Source: Blautia wexlerae DSM 19850 (GTDB taxonomy: Bacteria > Bacillota > Clostridia > Lachnospirales > Lachnospiraceae). Taken from it: 64,000 bases of DNA. The stretch lies in NCBI RefSeq assembly GCF_025148125.1, contig NZ_CP102267.1, positions 2,862,501 through 2,926,500 on the forward strand, in the 5' to 3' direction. Made by a program: the position numbers and the translations under genes. Shown here in pieces: positions 23,846 to 33,170 of the stretch. Numbering within the stretch: position 1 is the stretch's first letter; the number at the start of each line of letters is the position of its first letter. The notes below the pieces were generated by a model, which worked only from the letters and a program-made list of their open reading frames with translations, was not told where the DNA came from and did not search any database.

Positions 23846-25663
23846 TTATACATGCAGATTTTTCTGCATCTCTTCTTTAAATTCTCTTCCTTTAAACAAT
23901 ATCACTGCTACAAGAAACAGGAAACATATTAACGCTCCAAACATACTTACTGTTGGATTTTTCACCACTTTGCATAAGAGTAAGATTCCCGGAAGAATCA
24001 ATCCGTATCCGGCAGCCATAATTTCGTAAATAAGATACTCTCGCACAGGACATTTCCGCACCTTAGCGATTACAAACATCGCTGTAAGTGTAGATACACT
24101 CATGATCGGCAGCACAAAATCTACAGACCAACTGTGCCAACCGGTCAGTGCATCCCATATAAAGCAGATAATAGTACCGATAAAAAGCTGCCACATCGCA
24201 TTTTTCAGCAGATTATAGCGTTTAAAAAATCCAATCGATGAGGCAATCCACATTGTCACAACGCCTCCGGCTGTGAATAAGGTCCAGCGAATTCTAGGAT
24301 GGAAATTATACTCCGTAACAAGCATTGCTGCAACAATTGCAATACACAGAAAGCTATAAATTTTATAGACTTTCATTTCCTGTTCGCTTGGCTCATCTGT
24401 CTTTGGAAATTCAGGTTTTACTTTTTCAGATGCAATTCCCTGTTCTTTTAACAAGCGATAAAAATTACGTTCAATGTTCACTGTGTCGTATCTGGATGTA
24501 AATGCAAATGATAATTTATCCTGAAAAGAACACAAACACAATTCAAACTTAGGAGTGTTTGTGTACACACCAAATCGTTCAATATAAGGCACATAACTCG
24601 CATGCATTTTAACCGCACTCATATTAGAGAAGATTGCTGTCGTGTTCTTCTCTGAATATTTTGCCCCGGCCTGAATACATAGATTTTTCAATTCCAAAGG
24701 TGCAAGCCTCAGAATCGGATGCAGTTCCAAAGCAAGCAACTCGCTGATATGTGCTGACATCTTTTCTTTTGTCAGTTCTGTCTCAAAAAATTCTTTCGTA
24801 TATTTCAGTATTGCCTCAAAACTTTGATCTTGTGTAGTAAAATTATATCCCGGCTCGATCCAATTAAAAAAATTCAGCATCGATAAAGACGGGAAAAACT
24901 TTCTTAAGTTAACCGGAACCATTAACACGACCGGCTTTTTCTTTTGCATTTTAGACATTTCTTCATTTATTGCCATCATAAATAATGCTGTCAAAAAGAC
25001 TGTCATAGATACTCCGAGTTCCCTGCTCCGCTTCAATACTGCCTGAACTGAAACAACAGATTCATGGACGTGCAGATGATTTCCATCTTTCTTTCTTTTC
25101 CGTATCTGGAAAGCATGTAGTTTTCTTTTTTTCGGTCGTTTCTGATCTTTTGAATAATATTTCAAAAAACTATCAACTTCTTGATCTTGTACCGTCATAT
25201 CTTCTGGTAACAATGAAACTGCTTCTAATCCATTTACTTTGTGAATAAGATAGAGATAATTTTTTACCAGTTCTTTTAAAAATTCTGTCGCTCCTGTGCC
25301 ATCTGTCAATACATGGAATACTTCGAAGTTGATTCGTTTTTTATAATAGGTTACTTCAAAAAGCAGTGTCTTCTTATCCTTTATATAGAGTCTACTACAA
25401 GGCTCTTTGTACTCTTCCTTTACAATCGGTCGTAAATTACATGGCTCAAGATAATGCCAGAATAATCCTTTGCGAAGCACCATTAAAAACGTAGGAAATA
25501 TTTCTATTGTCTGATTCAATGCTTCCTGCAAAACGTCAGGATTTACTTCTTCTTTCAATTCGCAGTAAAAACGAAACACTCTCGTATCTTTTTTATTACT
25601 GGCAGCAGAATATAATTTTGCTGCATTATCTAGTTTTCTCCAACGTGCTTTTTTCTTACTCAC
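23846..25663 (-). CDS. Acyltransferase-like (condensation fold) protein with C-terminal membrane domain
   Basis: 605 residues with a GTG start inside AGGAAACACTGTGAG. Residues 1-400 resemble alcohol acetyltransferases and condensation enzymes; the motif FHVLTDGTGATEF carries the HxxxDG active-site histidine. From about 415 to 590 there are several hydrophobic spans (FLCIAIVAAMLV, LFIGTIICFIWDAL and others), as in DUF6320 proteins. It may transfer an acyl group at the inner face of the membrane. It overlaps the esterase gene by 4 nt, so the two likely act on one lipid or ester. Substrate unknown. Confidence 0.75.
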   Translation of the reverse strand: MSKKKARWRKLDNAAKLYSAASNKKDTRVFRFYCELKEEVNPDVLQEALNQTIEIFPTFLMVLRKGLFWHYLEPCNLRPIVKEEYKEPCSRLYIKDKKTLLFEVTYYKKRINFEVFHVLTDGTGATEFLKELVKNYLYLIHKVNGLEAVSLLPEDMTVQDQEVDSFLKYYSKDQKRPKKRKLHAFQIRKRKKDGNHLHVHESVVSVQAVLKRSRELGVSMTVFLTALFMMAINEEMSKMQKKKPVVLMVPVNLRKFFPSLSMLNFFNWIEPGYNFTTQDQSFEAILKYTKEFFETELTKEKMSAHISELLALELHPILRLAPLELKNLCIQAGAKYSEKNTTAIFSNMSAVKMHASYVPYIERFGVYTNTPKFELCLCSFQDKLSFAFTSRYDTVNIERNFYRLLKEQGIASEKVKPEFPKTDEPSEQEMKVYKIYSFLCIAIVAAMLVTEYNFHPRIRWTLFTAGGVVTMWIASSIGFFKRYNLLKNAMWQLFIGTIICFIWDALTGWHSWSVDFVLPIMSVSTLTAMFVIAKVRKCPVREYLIYEIMAAGYGLILPGILLLCKVVKNPTVSMFGALICFLFLVAVILFKGREFKEEMQKNLHV

Positions 25664-26610
25664 AGTGTTTCCTCTTTCAGAAATTCATTGATATAGGTAA
25701 AACTTTCCTGTACATGAAGCTGCTTGATCCCCAACGCAAAATATCCATGTAATGCATCTTTGATCCGATGTATCTCCACATAATTTCCAGCCTCTTTTAA
25801 GCGCTTCCCATATGCTTCCCCTTCATCTCGAAGTGGATCAAATTCACATGTAAGAATCAATGTATCAGGTTGATTCGCTAAATCTTCTGCTATGTATGGT
25901 GCAAAATAAGGATTCTTCTTATCCTCTTTATTTCTCGCATAAAGATCAATATAATCCTGCATCTTCCCAGCTGTCAAAAGATAATCTGTTCCATTTTCCT
26001 TAACAGATGGAAATGGTGAATTTTCTGTATAATCATTATATGTAGCCGGATAGATCAGTATCTGTCTTTTTGGCATAAATTCTCCACAATCTCTAGCCAT
26101 CAAAGATAATGCTGCACAAAGATTCCCTCCGGCACTATCTCCGATCAATGTAATATTTTCGGGTTTTATGTTGAGCATAAAATCTCCGGAATATAATGTT
26201 TTCGCAACGGCATAACAATCTTCCAGACCTGCCGGGAATTTATCTTCCGGTGCCAGTCGATATTCAACTGCAACTACATATTGTCCGGTTGCATTAGCAA
26301 GCCGGGCACAAATTCTTTCATAATTATCGATACTCTCTGTAACCCAGCCGCCGCCATGTATAAACAAAAGCATCTTTTTATCTTGAATATTATGTTTCTT
26401 TTCTTCACTCTCACGAAAACTTTTTTCAGTTGGAAAGAAAATACGAATCGGGACTGCATGACTCCCGTTATATATTTTCTCATCTATTTTTTTATAAAAA
26501 ATCTTCATCGGATCCAATCGTTTTAAATCCGCCATATGACGAAATGCTTCTACTTCCACACCATCAAAAGACAGAGCTTTCAAAATCTTCTTCGCTGTCT
26601 GATTAATCAA
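25660..26610 (-). CDS. Alpha/beta hydrolase, HSL-type esterase/lipase
   Basis: 316 residues. The oxyanion motif LFIHGGGWVTES is near 105, the nucleophile is in IGDSAGGNL near 165, and the catalytic Asp and His fit TCEFDPLRDEG and KDALHGYFALG. It hydrolyses small esters or acylated compounds. The start is a TTG at 26,610 with AAGGAG nine bases upstream. It overlaps the acyltransferase-like gene, suggesting a make-and-break pair. Confidence 0.88.
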   Translation of the reverse strand: MINQTAKKILKALSFDGVEVEAFRHMADLKRLDPMKIFYKKIDEKIYNGSHAVPIRIFFPTEKSFRESEEKKHNIQDKKMLLFIHGGGWVTESIDNYERICARLANATGQYVVAVEYRLAPEDKFPAGLEDCYAVAKTLYSGDFMLNIKPENITLIGDSAGGNLCAALSLMARDCGEFMPKRQILIYPATYNDYTENSPFPSVKENGTDYLLTAGKMQDYIDLYARNKEDKKNPYFAPYIAEDLANQPDTLILTCEFDPLRDEGEAYGKRLKEAGNYVEIHRIKDALHGYFALGIKQLHVQESFTYINEFLKEETL

Positions 26611-26702
26611 TACTATATTCTCCTTATACCCGTTCTTATATCTGTAAAAGACTACGAGCCCATTATATCATAAAGTGCTTATCAAAGTGAATTTAATATT
26701 GC

Positions 26703-26737
26703 AAAAAGCACCAGCCAACTGAATGACTGGTGCTTTT
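26703..26737. terminator. Bidirectional terminator
   Basis: Stem AAAAAGCACCAG / CTGGTGCTTTT with a 12-nt loop, downstream of the isoaspartyl dipeptidase gene. Confidence 0.88.
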
Positions 26738-26751
26738 AACATCAATATACT

Positions 26752-27903
26752 TTATTTTGTATAAACTGTATTCCCTTTTGCAATTACTTCAACAAGCTGA
26801 AGTTCCTGGTCAAGAATACAAAGGTCAGCATCATAGCCTTCTTCAACCTTACCTTTTCCTTTGAGGCGAAGAATATCTGCTGGATTAGATGTAATTGTAG
26901 AAATAGCTATTTCTAAAGGAATTTCTGTTTTAAATACACATTCCTTTACTTCCTTCAGAAGGCAGCTGGACTGTCCAACGCCCATTCCAAGGAATTCGCC
27001 ATCACTACTGTACATCGGAAGGCTTCCCTGTCCATCAGAAGAAATTGTCATGCGGTCAGGATTTACTCCTGCATCCAGCATCCGTTTGATACCATTACAT
27101 ACACGTACCTCATCACAGATAGTTTCCCAATAGTCAATATCTTCATTTCCGGTAAAGTCTACTGCTCCGCCTTTCAGCGCATACTCAATCGACTTGCCAA
27201 AAAGCATCTCATTTCGATTGATATGTGTTGGCAGTATTTGAGAAGCCGGTATCTCTGTCTCATCTACCACTCGTTCAATAAGATCTAAGCATCTCGGACT
27301 GTCGCCAAGATGAACATTTACAATACCTGCTTTCCCAGAAAGAACACCGCCAAGTCTTGTATCCGCAACGACACGCGCAAATTCCTCAAAAGTCGGCTGT
27401 GAAGAACGATGATCAGAAATCGCGATTTCTCCGGTTCCAATGATTTCCTGAATCATCATAATATCTTTGACAATACTGTCCGTCAACGTGTGAACCGGAA
27501 TCTGATAACTGCCTGTATAACAGTATGCAGACATTCCCTGCTCATTCAATCCTTTTGTCTTTGCAACCAGTGCACACATATCACGACCGATTCCATCCGT
27601 TCCAAGGCAGCCAACAACTGTTGTTACTCCAAACTTCGTAAGTCCTTCCATAGTTGCTTCCGGAGTACGATTGGCGAATCCACCTTCGCCACCGCCTCCA
27701 AGTACATGAACATGACAGTCAATGAATCCCGGAGTTAAAAGTAACCCCTCTCCATTGATTATTTCTGTCTCAGAAAGAAATCCTTCTGCGGATATAGAAC
27801 CTGCATCTTTAATCTTGACAATCTTATCATTGATTGTAAGTACATCTTTTTTCCCCAGATGCTGTGGGGCATAGACATCAATATTCTGAATTAATTTCAT
27901 CAT
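26752..27903 (-). CDS. iadA: Isoaspartyl dipeptidase
   Basis: 383 residues of the amidohydrolase family. It cleaves beta-aspartyl dipeptides, which form by protein ageing. The metal ligands are visible: GFIDCHVHVLGGGGEGG near 60-75, SDHRSSQP near 165, VNVHLGD near 195, LPTHINRN near 225 and the final SSDGQGS near 285. It lies downstream of a YfcC-type transporter with a 29-nt gap; together they probably import and use a peptide or amino acid. Start is the first or second ATG. Confidence 0.92.
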   Translation of the reverse strand: MMKLIQNIDVYAPQHLGKKDVLTINDKIVKIKDAGSISAEGFLSETEIINGEGLLLTPGFIDCHVHVLGGGGEGGFANRTPEATMEGLTKFGVTTVVGCLGTDGIGRDMCALVAKTKGLNEQGMSAYCYTGSYQIPVHTLTDSIVKDIMMIQEIIGTGEIAISDHRSSQPTFEEFARVVADTRLGGVLSGKAGIVNVHLGDSPRCLDLIERVVDETEIPASQILPTHINRNEMLFGKSIEYALKGGAVDFTGNEDIDYWETICDEVRVCNGIKRMLDAGVNPDRMTISSDGQGSLPMYSSDGEFLGMGVGQSSCLLKEVKECVFKTEIPLEIAISTITSNPADILRLKGKGKVEEGYDADLCILDQELQLVEVIAKGNTVYTK

Positions 27904-27932
27904 AAATCTCTCTCAATTATCAAATGTATGTT

Positions 27933-29453
27933 TTAGAATCCAATTCCAACTGCAATAAGAATTGTAATGATTGCACCAATCATTAATACACCAAGGAATT
28001 TCCACATGAATTTAATCCAGTTAGACCACTCAATCTTTGCAATTGCAAGGGATCCGATCAAACATCCTGATGTAGGAACAATCAGGTTTGTAAATGCATC
28101 ACCAAGCTGGAATGCAACTACAGCTGTCTGACGTGAAACACCTAACAGGTCTGACAGTGGAGCCATGATCGGCATTGTGATCGCAGCCTGTCCTGTTCCG
28201 GATACAACGAAGAAGTTGAATACGGACTGGAACAGATACATAAGTACTGCTGCAACTGCTCCGGAAACTCCAGACAGTGCATTTGAAATATTATACATAA
28301 TTGTATTAATAACCGTAGGTGTTGTCGGATCAGATCCACCAAGAACCTGCATGATACCCTGTGCCATAGCAACAACAAGTGCAGCACCTATCAGGTCTTT
28401 TGCTCCATCTTTAAATGATGTTGCGATATCATTCAGTTTCATATCGTTCAGTTTAAAGATAACTCCAATCACACCGGAAACAATTCCCATAATGAAGAAC
28501 TGTGTAGCAATCTCCGGCATGTAGTATCCTTGAGTCATAACTCCCCAAACTACCCATACTACTGTAGCAGCCAGTGTCAGAAGAACTAAAATATGTCCAA
28601 GACCAAATGAATGTCCTTCGTCAATTCCTGTTTTTTCATTCTGCTCACGGAAATATGCATCGGTCTTATATGCGATTGAGATTGTCGGAGTCTTTTTGAT
28701 CTTTGATGCATAGAACATAGTCATTCCACAGCCGAGTGCTGTAAATACTACCCACATTACCATACGGAATCCTGCTCCGGAGAATACGTCAATACCTGCA
28801 ATTCCCTGTGCAATACCTACAGAGAATGGATTCATCCATGATGAACCGAAACCAATCTGTGTTGCAACATAAGTAACAAGAACTGCAATAACTGAATCGT
28901 ATCCAACTGCTACAAACAACGGACAAAGAATCATAGTAAACGGAAGTGCTTCTTCTCCCATTCCAAAAACTGCTCCACCAAGAGAAAACAATACGAAAAG
29001 TATCGGAATCAGCAGTTTTTCTGCTCCCTTTGCCTTACGGATCAATCCAATCAATCCGGATTCAATCGCTCCTGTACGGATCATGATACCGAATGCACCG
29101 CCTACTACCATAAGAAATGCGATAATCTCGATTGCAGAACTGCTTACGATTCCGTTATACATATAGTTGAAGAATCCTGTTCCACCATCTCCACTAAAGA
29201 GTGCTACTCCTTCTGTTACTACATTTCCTGCATCATCTGTCAGATACTGGAAACTTCCGTCTTTGATTACTGTACGGGTTTTCTCAACACCATTGATCAT
29301 ATACGAAATATCCTGTGTTTCGTAAAATCCCTTTGGTACAAGGAAAGTCAGAAGTGCAGCGACAACAACTACTAAAAAGATAATAATGTAGGTGTCAGGC
29401 ACTTGAAACCCCTTGTTAAAAGACTTTAACCCTTTTCCTTCTTTTTTGCTCAT
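27933..29453 (-). CDS. YfcC-family (DcuC-like) membrane transporter
   Basis: 506 residues with about 12 hydrophobic spans. The N-terminal FNKGFQVPDTYIIIFLVVVV and internal GEEALPFTMILCPLFVA are typical of YfcC proteins, relatives of arginine/ornithine antiporters and C4-dicarboxylate carriers. Co-transcription with isoaspartyl dipeptidase suggests a dipeptide or amino-acid substrate, but this is not shown by sequence. GGGAGGG precedes the ATG. Confidence 0.88.
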   Translation of the reverse strand: MSKKEGKGLKSFNKGFQVPDTYIIIFLVVVVAALLTFLVPKGFYETQDISYMINGVEKTRTVIKDGSFQYLTDDAGNVVTEGVALFSGDGGTGFFNYMYNGIVSSSAIEIIAFLMVVGGAFGIMIRTGAIESGLIGLIRKAKGAEKLLIPILFVLFSLGGAVFGMGEEALPFTMILCPLFVAVGYDSVIAVLVTYVATQIGFGSSWMNPFSVGIAQGIAGIDVFSGAGFRMVMWVVFTALGCGMTMFYASKIKKTPTISIAYKTDAYFREQNEKTGIDEGHSFGLGHILVLLTLAATVVWVVWGVMTQGYYMPEIATQFFIMGIVSGVIGVIFKLNDMKLNDIATSFKDGAKDLIGAALVVAMAQGIMQVLGGSDPTTPTVINTIMYNISNALSGVSGAVAAVLMYLFQSVFNFFVVSGTGQAAITMPIMAPLSDLLGVSRQTAVVAFQLGDAFTNLIVPTSGCLIGSLAIAKIEWSNWIKFMWKFLGVLMIGAIITILIAVGIGF

Positions 29454-29475
29454 TTTCGAGTTTCCCTCCCATTTT

Positions 29476-29490
29476 TGATATACTATATCA
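29476..29490. promoter_or_regulatory. Palindrome upstream of the YfcC gene
   Basis: A perfect 15-bp palindrome, TGATATACTATATCA, centred about 30 bp before the transporter start. The position suits a repressor site. Confidence 0.4.
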
Positions 29491-29590
29491 GTGTACCATA
29501 GAATGCCTAAAATATAACTAAAAATTTACATATTTTATCAATTTTTGTCATTTCCCTGTATTTTTATACATCAAAAGATAGGTGTTTTAT

Positions 29591-30580
29591 TCAATCAATC
29601 ACATCATTCTGAAATCTTGACAAATGTTCATAAGGTAATATCAGTCTTCCCCTGAACAGTCCGCACCCATCATTGATCAGACTGTTATCTACTGCGGAAA
29701 ACATATTTACATCCAGATCTGCCAGTTCCAGCTGCAAAAGACGCATGCCCCGTTCATAGGCTTCATCGAAATAAACGCTCTCGCCTTCTGGAATAGCATC
29801 ACGTCTTGCACGCTCATCCTGCTGTCTCTTCTCATATCCCAGATGATTCGCCGGACCAATTTCCGCAGTGTCATCCATTTTCTGGGTACGCAGCTGCACC
29901 TCCATGAAAGAACGGGAACTGTTATCATAAACTGTGATATGTAATGACTGATATCCTTCCCCGCTGGTTCCACAGATATAATCCCGATAATACATCTTCA
30001 CATCTTCATTAAGAAGCGGCGACGTACTTTTCTTTACTCCATAGGCAGACTCCACCGTAAACCCTCGTTCTTCCAGGAACCCGGGAAGAACATTGGCAAT
30101 CTCATAAAGATAGCGGATCGACGCCGTTTCCTGATCTTCTCCTGGTTTCAGATGACACTTGGGCATACACAACACAATTCTGTATGCAATAAAATCCCGA
30201 AAACAACTGAGTTTATTTTTCAGTTCCGATACAGGAGGATAGGTTCCATGTTTTGTATAATAATCGTAAATATATTCCACAATATAGCCGTTAAATTTCT
30301 CTTCTGCCCGGATCAGCGATTTGATCCTTCCTTTAAATGTAAACGCAAGAAACGGATATTCATGAGCCATATATTTATAAAATTCCCGGATCTTCTGGGA
30401 CTGGGCCGTAAGGAAATCATTGTGTTCTAAAAGCTCTGTGATCTGAATCAGGAAATTCACATGCATCATATCAATCTCATTATGAGTAAGTTTCGCTTCT
30501 TTTCTCAGATCCCGGGTATATTTCTGTAAAATTTTTAAAACCGTATCTCCTGAATACAGATAATCATTTAATGTAATCAT
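29591..30580 (-). CDS. RelA/SpoT-domain protein
   Basis: 329 residues. The synthetase-type motifs are present: FRDFIAYRIV near 125, GEGYQSLHITVYD near 208, MEVQLRTQKMDD near 228 and HLGYEKR near 246. There is no N-terminal HD hydrolase and no TGS or ACT domain, so it is a small alarmone-synthetase relative and not the main Rel protein. Whether it makes (p)ppGpp or another nucleotide cannot be told. A perfect 16-bp inverted repeat stands just before its ribosome binding site. Confidence 0.8.
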   Translation of the reverse strand: MITLNDYLYSGDTVLKILQKYTRDLRKEAKLTHNEIDMMHVNFLIQITELLEHNDFLTAQSQKIREFYKYMAHEYPFLAFTFKGRIKSLIRAEEKFNGYIVEYIYDYYTKHGTYPPVSELKNKLSCFRDFIAYRIVLCMPKCHLKPGEDQETASIRYLYEIANVLPGFLEERGFTVESAYGVKKSTSPLLNEDVKMYYRDYICGTSGEGYQSLHITVYDNSSRSFMEVQLRTQKMDDTAEIGPANHLGYEKRQQDERARRDAIPEGESVYFDEAYERGMRLLQLELADLDVNMFSAVDNSLINDGCGLFRGRLILPYEHLSRFQNDVID

Positions 30581-30600
30581 AAGTTTTTCCTCTTTTGGAG

Positions 30601-30649
30601 TTATAGCGTGTTTGAAGATTGTAGAAATGATTTTTCAAACACGCTATAA
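30601..30649 (-). repeat. 16-bp inverted repeat in the RelA/SpoT-domain gene leader
   Basis: Perfect arms TTATAGCGTGTTTGAA and TTCAAACACGCTATAA, separated by 17 bp, ending 20 bp before the start codon. No T-run follows on the minus strand, so it is probably a leader hairpin or operator; it may also stop the ABC transporter transcript in part. Confidence 0.6.
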
Positions 30650-30680
30650 TCTATAACCGAAATTTAGTTTTTCATTAATT

Positions 30681-31268
30681 TTAATGCTTTGTCAATATAT
30701 CTACTGTTCTGTCAGCCTTTAACCAAACTGCTTCTTTTTCTTCATGAGTAACAAAGATCAACGTCTTTCCCTCCGTCTTTTTCAAAATATAATCAATTGT
30801 TTTTGCTCTGGTTTTTTCATCAAGACCTCTGAGAGGTTCATCCATGATCACACAGTCTGATTCAGCCAGCAATGCCCTCAGGATAGATACTCTCCTACGC
30901 ATTCCTCCACTCAGTTCACGAACCGGTTTCTGCCATATCTCAGTAAGCGCAACTGCTTTATACGCCTCCTCCAGTTCTCTGTCTGTTATTGTTTCTGTAC
31001 ATACCAGTCTTATATTAGAAGCAGCGCTCAGATTTTCACACAGACGATCTTCCTGAAATACTGCACTGAGTTTCCTGTCACTTACCCCTTCTATTTTCCC
31101 CTTATCCGGAATATCCAGTCTCAGAAGAAGCCGTATCAGTGTTGTTTTGCCACATCCGGATCTTCCTCTGATACAAGTGGTTTTCCCTTCCGGAAAAACA
31201 CAGGACAAATCTTGCAGTACCTGCTGTTCTCCGTATGCTTTACTAATATGATCTACCTTTATATCCAT
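30681..31268 (-). CDS. ABC transporter ATP-binding protein (SsuB/TauB type)
   Basis: 195 residues. Walker A is GRSGCGKTT near 36, the signature LSGGMRRRVSI near 120 and Walker B CVIMDEP near 140, with the switch His in FVTHEEKE. It powers the permease encoded next to it. It is shorter than typical SsuB at the C-terminus. The start at 31,268 follows GGAGAAG. It is the last gene of the three-gene transporter set. Confidence 0.92.
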   Translation of the reverse strand: MDIKVDHISKAYGEQQVLQDLSCVFPEGKTTCIRGRSGCGKTTLIRLLLRLDIPDKGKIEGVSDRKLSAVFQEDRLCENLSAASNIRLVCTETITDRELEEAYKAVALTEIWQKPVRELSGGMRRRVSILRALLAESDCVIMDEPLRGLDEKTRAKTIDYILKKTEGKTLIFVTHEEKEAVWLKADRTVDILTKH

Positions 31269-31339
31269 ATCTCTTCTCCGCCTGTAACAGACCTCATAAA
31301 TAATGCATTTAAGAGGATTCTCATAAATCAAAATTTCCG

Positions 31340-32131
31340 TTATCTATGTTCTATCATATAAACTACTCTGCTTACAATTCCAAGAAAACACTTTTCAAAT
31401 ACAAAACTGATCACAATTATCACAATTGTCCACGCAAAAAGATCCGGAGTATTCAGATATATTTTTGCATTATACAGTTTCTCACCAATAGAACCTGAAG
31501 GTACTCCGATAACCTCTGCTGCCACTCCTGCCTTCCAGCACATTCCAAGAGAAAGCCTGCATGCTGAGAGAAAATAAGGCAGTACCTGCGATACATAAAT
31601 ATACCTGATCTGTCTTCTGAGATTCACACGAAATACTTTTGCCATTTCCAGTATCTTCCTGTCCGTCTGTCGTATTCCCTCAAGGATATTTGTATATATC
31701 ACCGGCAGAACCATAAGAAAGGAAATAAAAACTGACAGATTTTTCGAAGGAATCCATATCAAGCACAAAATAATAAAAGATGCCACAGGTGTAGATTTGA
31801 CCACTGCGATCACAGGTGCTGTCAGGATTTCCACTGTTTTTGACCAATATGCCCACACTGCCAGAAAGATTCCCAGAAGCACAGCCAGAAGAAATCCTGT
31901 CACAATGCGTACAAAACTAAATCCGACAGACTGCCAGAAATTTCCGCTGAAAATCAGTTCAAAAAGCTTTCGGATAACAGAAACAGGAGATGCCAGAAGG
32001 ATCTCCTGTTTCAGATACATACTCGCAAACTGCCAGATTGCAATCCAGAAAAGTACTGCTAATATGCGAATTCCTGTATATTTCGTTCCATTGTCAGTTT
32101 TTGCTCTATCGTTTGTAATAGAATGCATCAT
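31340..32131 (-). CDS. ABC transporter permease (SsuC/TauC type)
   Basis: 263 residues with six likely membrane spans and the coupling-helix region MAKVFRVNLRRQIRYIYVSQ near 170, as in nitrate/sulfonate/taurine permeases. The start overlaps the end of the binding-protein gene by 26 nt. Substrate not evident. Confidence 0.9.
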   Translation of the reverse strand: MMHSITNDRAKTDNGTKYTGIRILAVLFWIAIWQFASMYLKQEILLASPVSVIRKLFELIFSGNFWQSVGFSFVRIVTGFLLAVLLGIFLAVWAYWSKTVEILTAPVIAVVKSTPVASFIILCLIWIPSKNLSVFISFLMVLPVIYTNILEGIRQTDRKILEMAKVFRVNLRRQIRYIYVSQVLPYFLSACRLSLGMCWKAGVAAEVIGVPSGSIGEKLYNAKIYLNTPDLFAWTIVIIVISFVFEKCFLGIVSRVVYMIEHR

Positions 32132-33080
32132 CCGGCAACTGTCCTCCTATAATCTCAGGATTCTGATCATCCAGGGTTGCCAGATATCCCGAAAGCATGG
32201 TTTTCATCTCATCACCTTCAATAAACACAATACTGCAGTCAGGGATTGCTTTCTGTGCAACTTCTTTTGCAATAATATCATGATCTCCTATGATCTGGGC
32301 CGCAGCTTCTGTGTCACTGTTGACAAAATCTACAGATTCTTTATAAGCATCCATAAAATCATTTACTTTATCTGCATGATCCTGAACAAACTCATTGTTT
32401 GCGATCACAACTCCTGTCACAAGTTTGCTTCCGTCATCCATGGAATCTTCCCACAGTTTGTTCAGATCCAGGGCAACCTTCAGCTTATCGTTTTTCATCA
32501 GCGCTGTAGTTACAAAAGGCTGCGGAAGAAGTCCGACTGCTGTCTGATCCTGCACAAGTGCGGAAACTACCTCTGCATGCTCAGATTTAAATTCAACAGT
32601 CACATCTTTTTCAGGGTCGATTCCATTCGCTTTAAGAACAGAGTTCAGGGCATATTCCGGAGTTGCACCCTTCCCACTGGCATAAATAGTCTTTCCCTTA
32701 AGATCCTCCACAGATTTTACACTGTCTCCATTCTCCACAAGATAGAGAACACCCAACGTATTGACCGCCAGAACACTGACATCCTTATCTGTCTTCTGAT
32801 ACAACGTTGCTGCCAGATTTGCCGGAACAGCTGCAATATCAAGCTTGTCCTGTACTACCATCGGAACAATCTCATCCGGAGATGCAGCAATCGTAAAATC
32901 GTATCCGTCTTCATCAAGAAGCTGCGCCATTCCCATTGCTGTCGGACCTTTCAGGGCGCCTATCCGGACAGCATCCGAAGATGATCCTTCGGATGCCCAT
33001 ACGCTGACCTCTCCAGTGTTACCGGCCAGTCCTGCACAGATACACAAAGCCATTGCACAAATCATCAATTTTCTTTTCAT
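32106..33080 (-). CDS. ABC transporter substrate-binding protein (SsuA/NMT1-like)
   Basis: About 324 residues. A signal peptide (about 1-30) ends with SVWAS. The mature start, VRIGALKGPTAMGMAQLL, and DKLDIAAVPANLAATLY match periplasmic-type binding proteins of the nitrate/sulfonate class. A clear lipobox cysteine is missing, which is uncommon for a Gram-positive binding protein; CAGLAGN near 20 is only a weak candidate. The start at 33,080 is the ATG best spaced from AAAGG. It lies downstream of the Wood-Ljungdahl genes, but the ligand is unknown. Confidence 0.88.
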   Translation of the reverse strand: MKRKLMICAMALCICAGLAGNTGEVSVWASEGSSSDAVRIGALKGPTAMGMAQLLDEDGYDFTIAASPDEIVPMVVQDKLDIAAVPANLAATLYQKTDKDVSVLAVNTLGVLYLVENGDSVKSVEDLKGKTIYASGKGATPEYALNSVLKANGIDPEKDVTVEFKSEHAEVVSALVQDQTAVGLLPQPFVTTALMKNDKLKVALDLNKLWEDSMDDGSKLVTGVVIANNEFVQDHADKVNDFMDAYKESVDFVNSDTEAAAQIIGDHDIIAKEVAQKAIPDCSIVFIEGDEMKTMLSGYLATLDDQNPEIIGGQLPDDAFYYKR

Positions 33081-33170
33081 TTTACTCAACATCCTTTCTT
33101 TATTTAAGAATTTAAAAATCATTTACAGAAATTCAGAAAAATAATACAAATAAGGCGCAAAACTCTGTCT

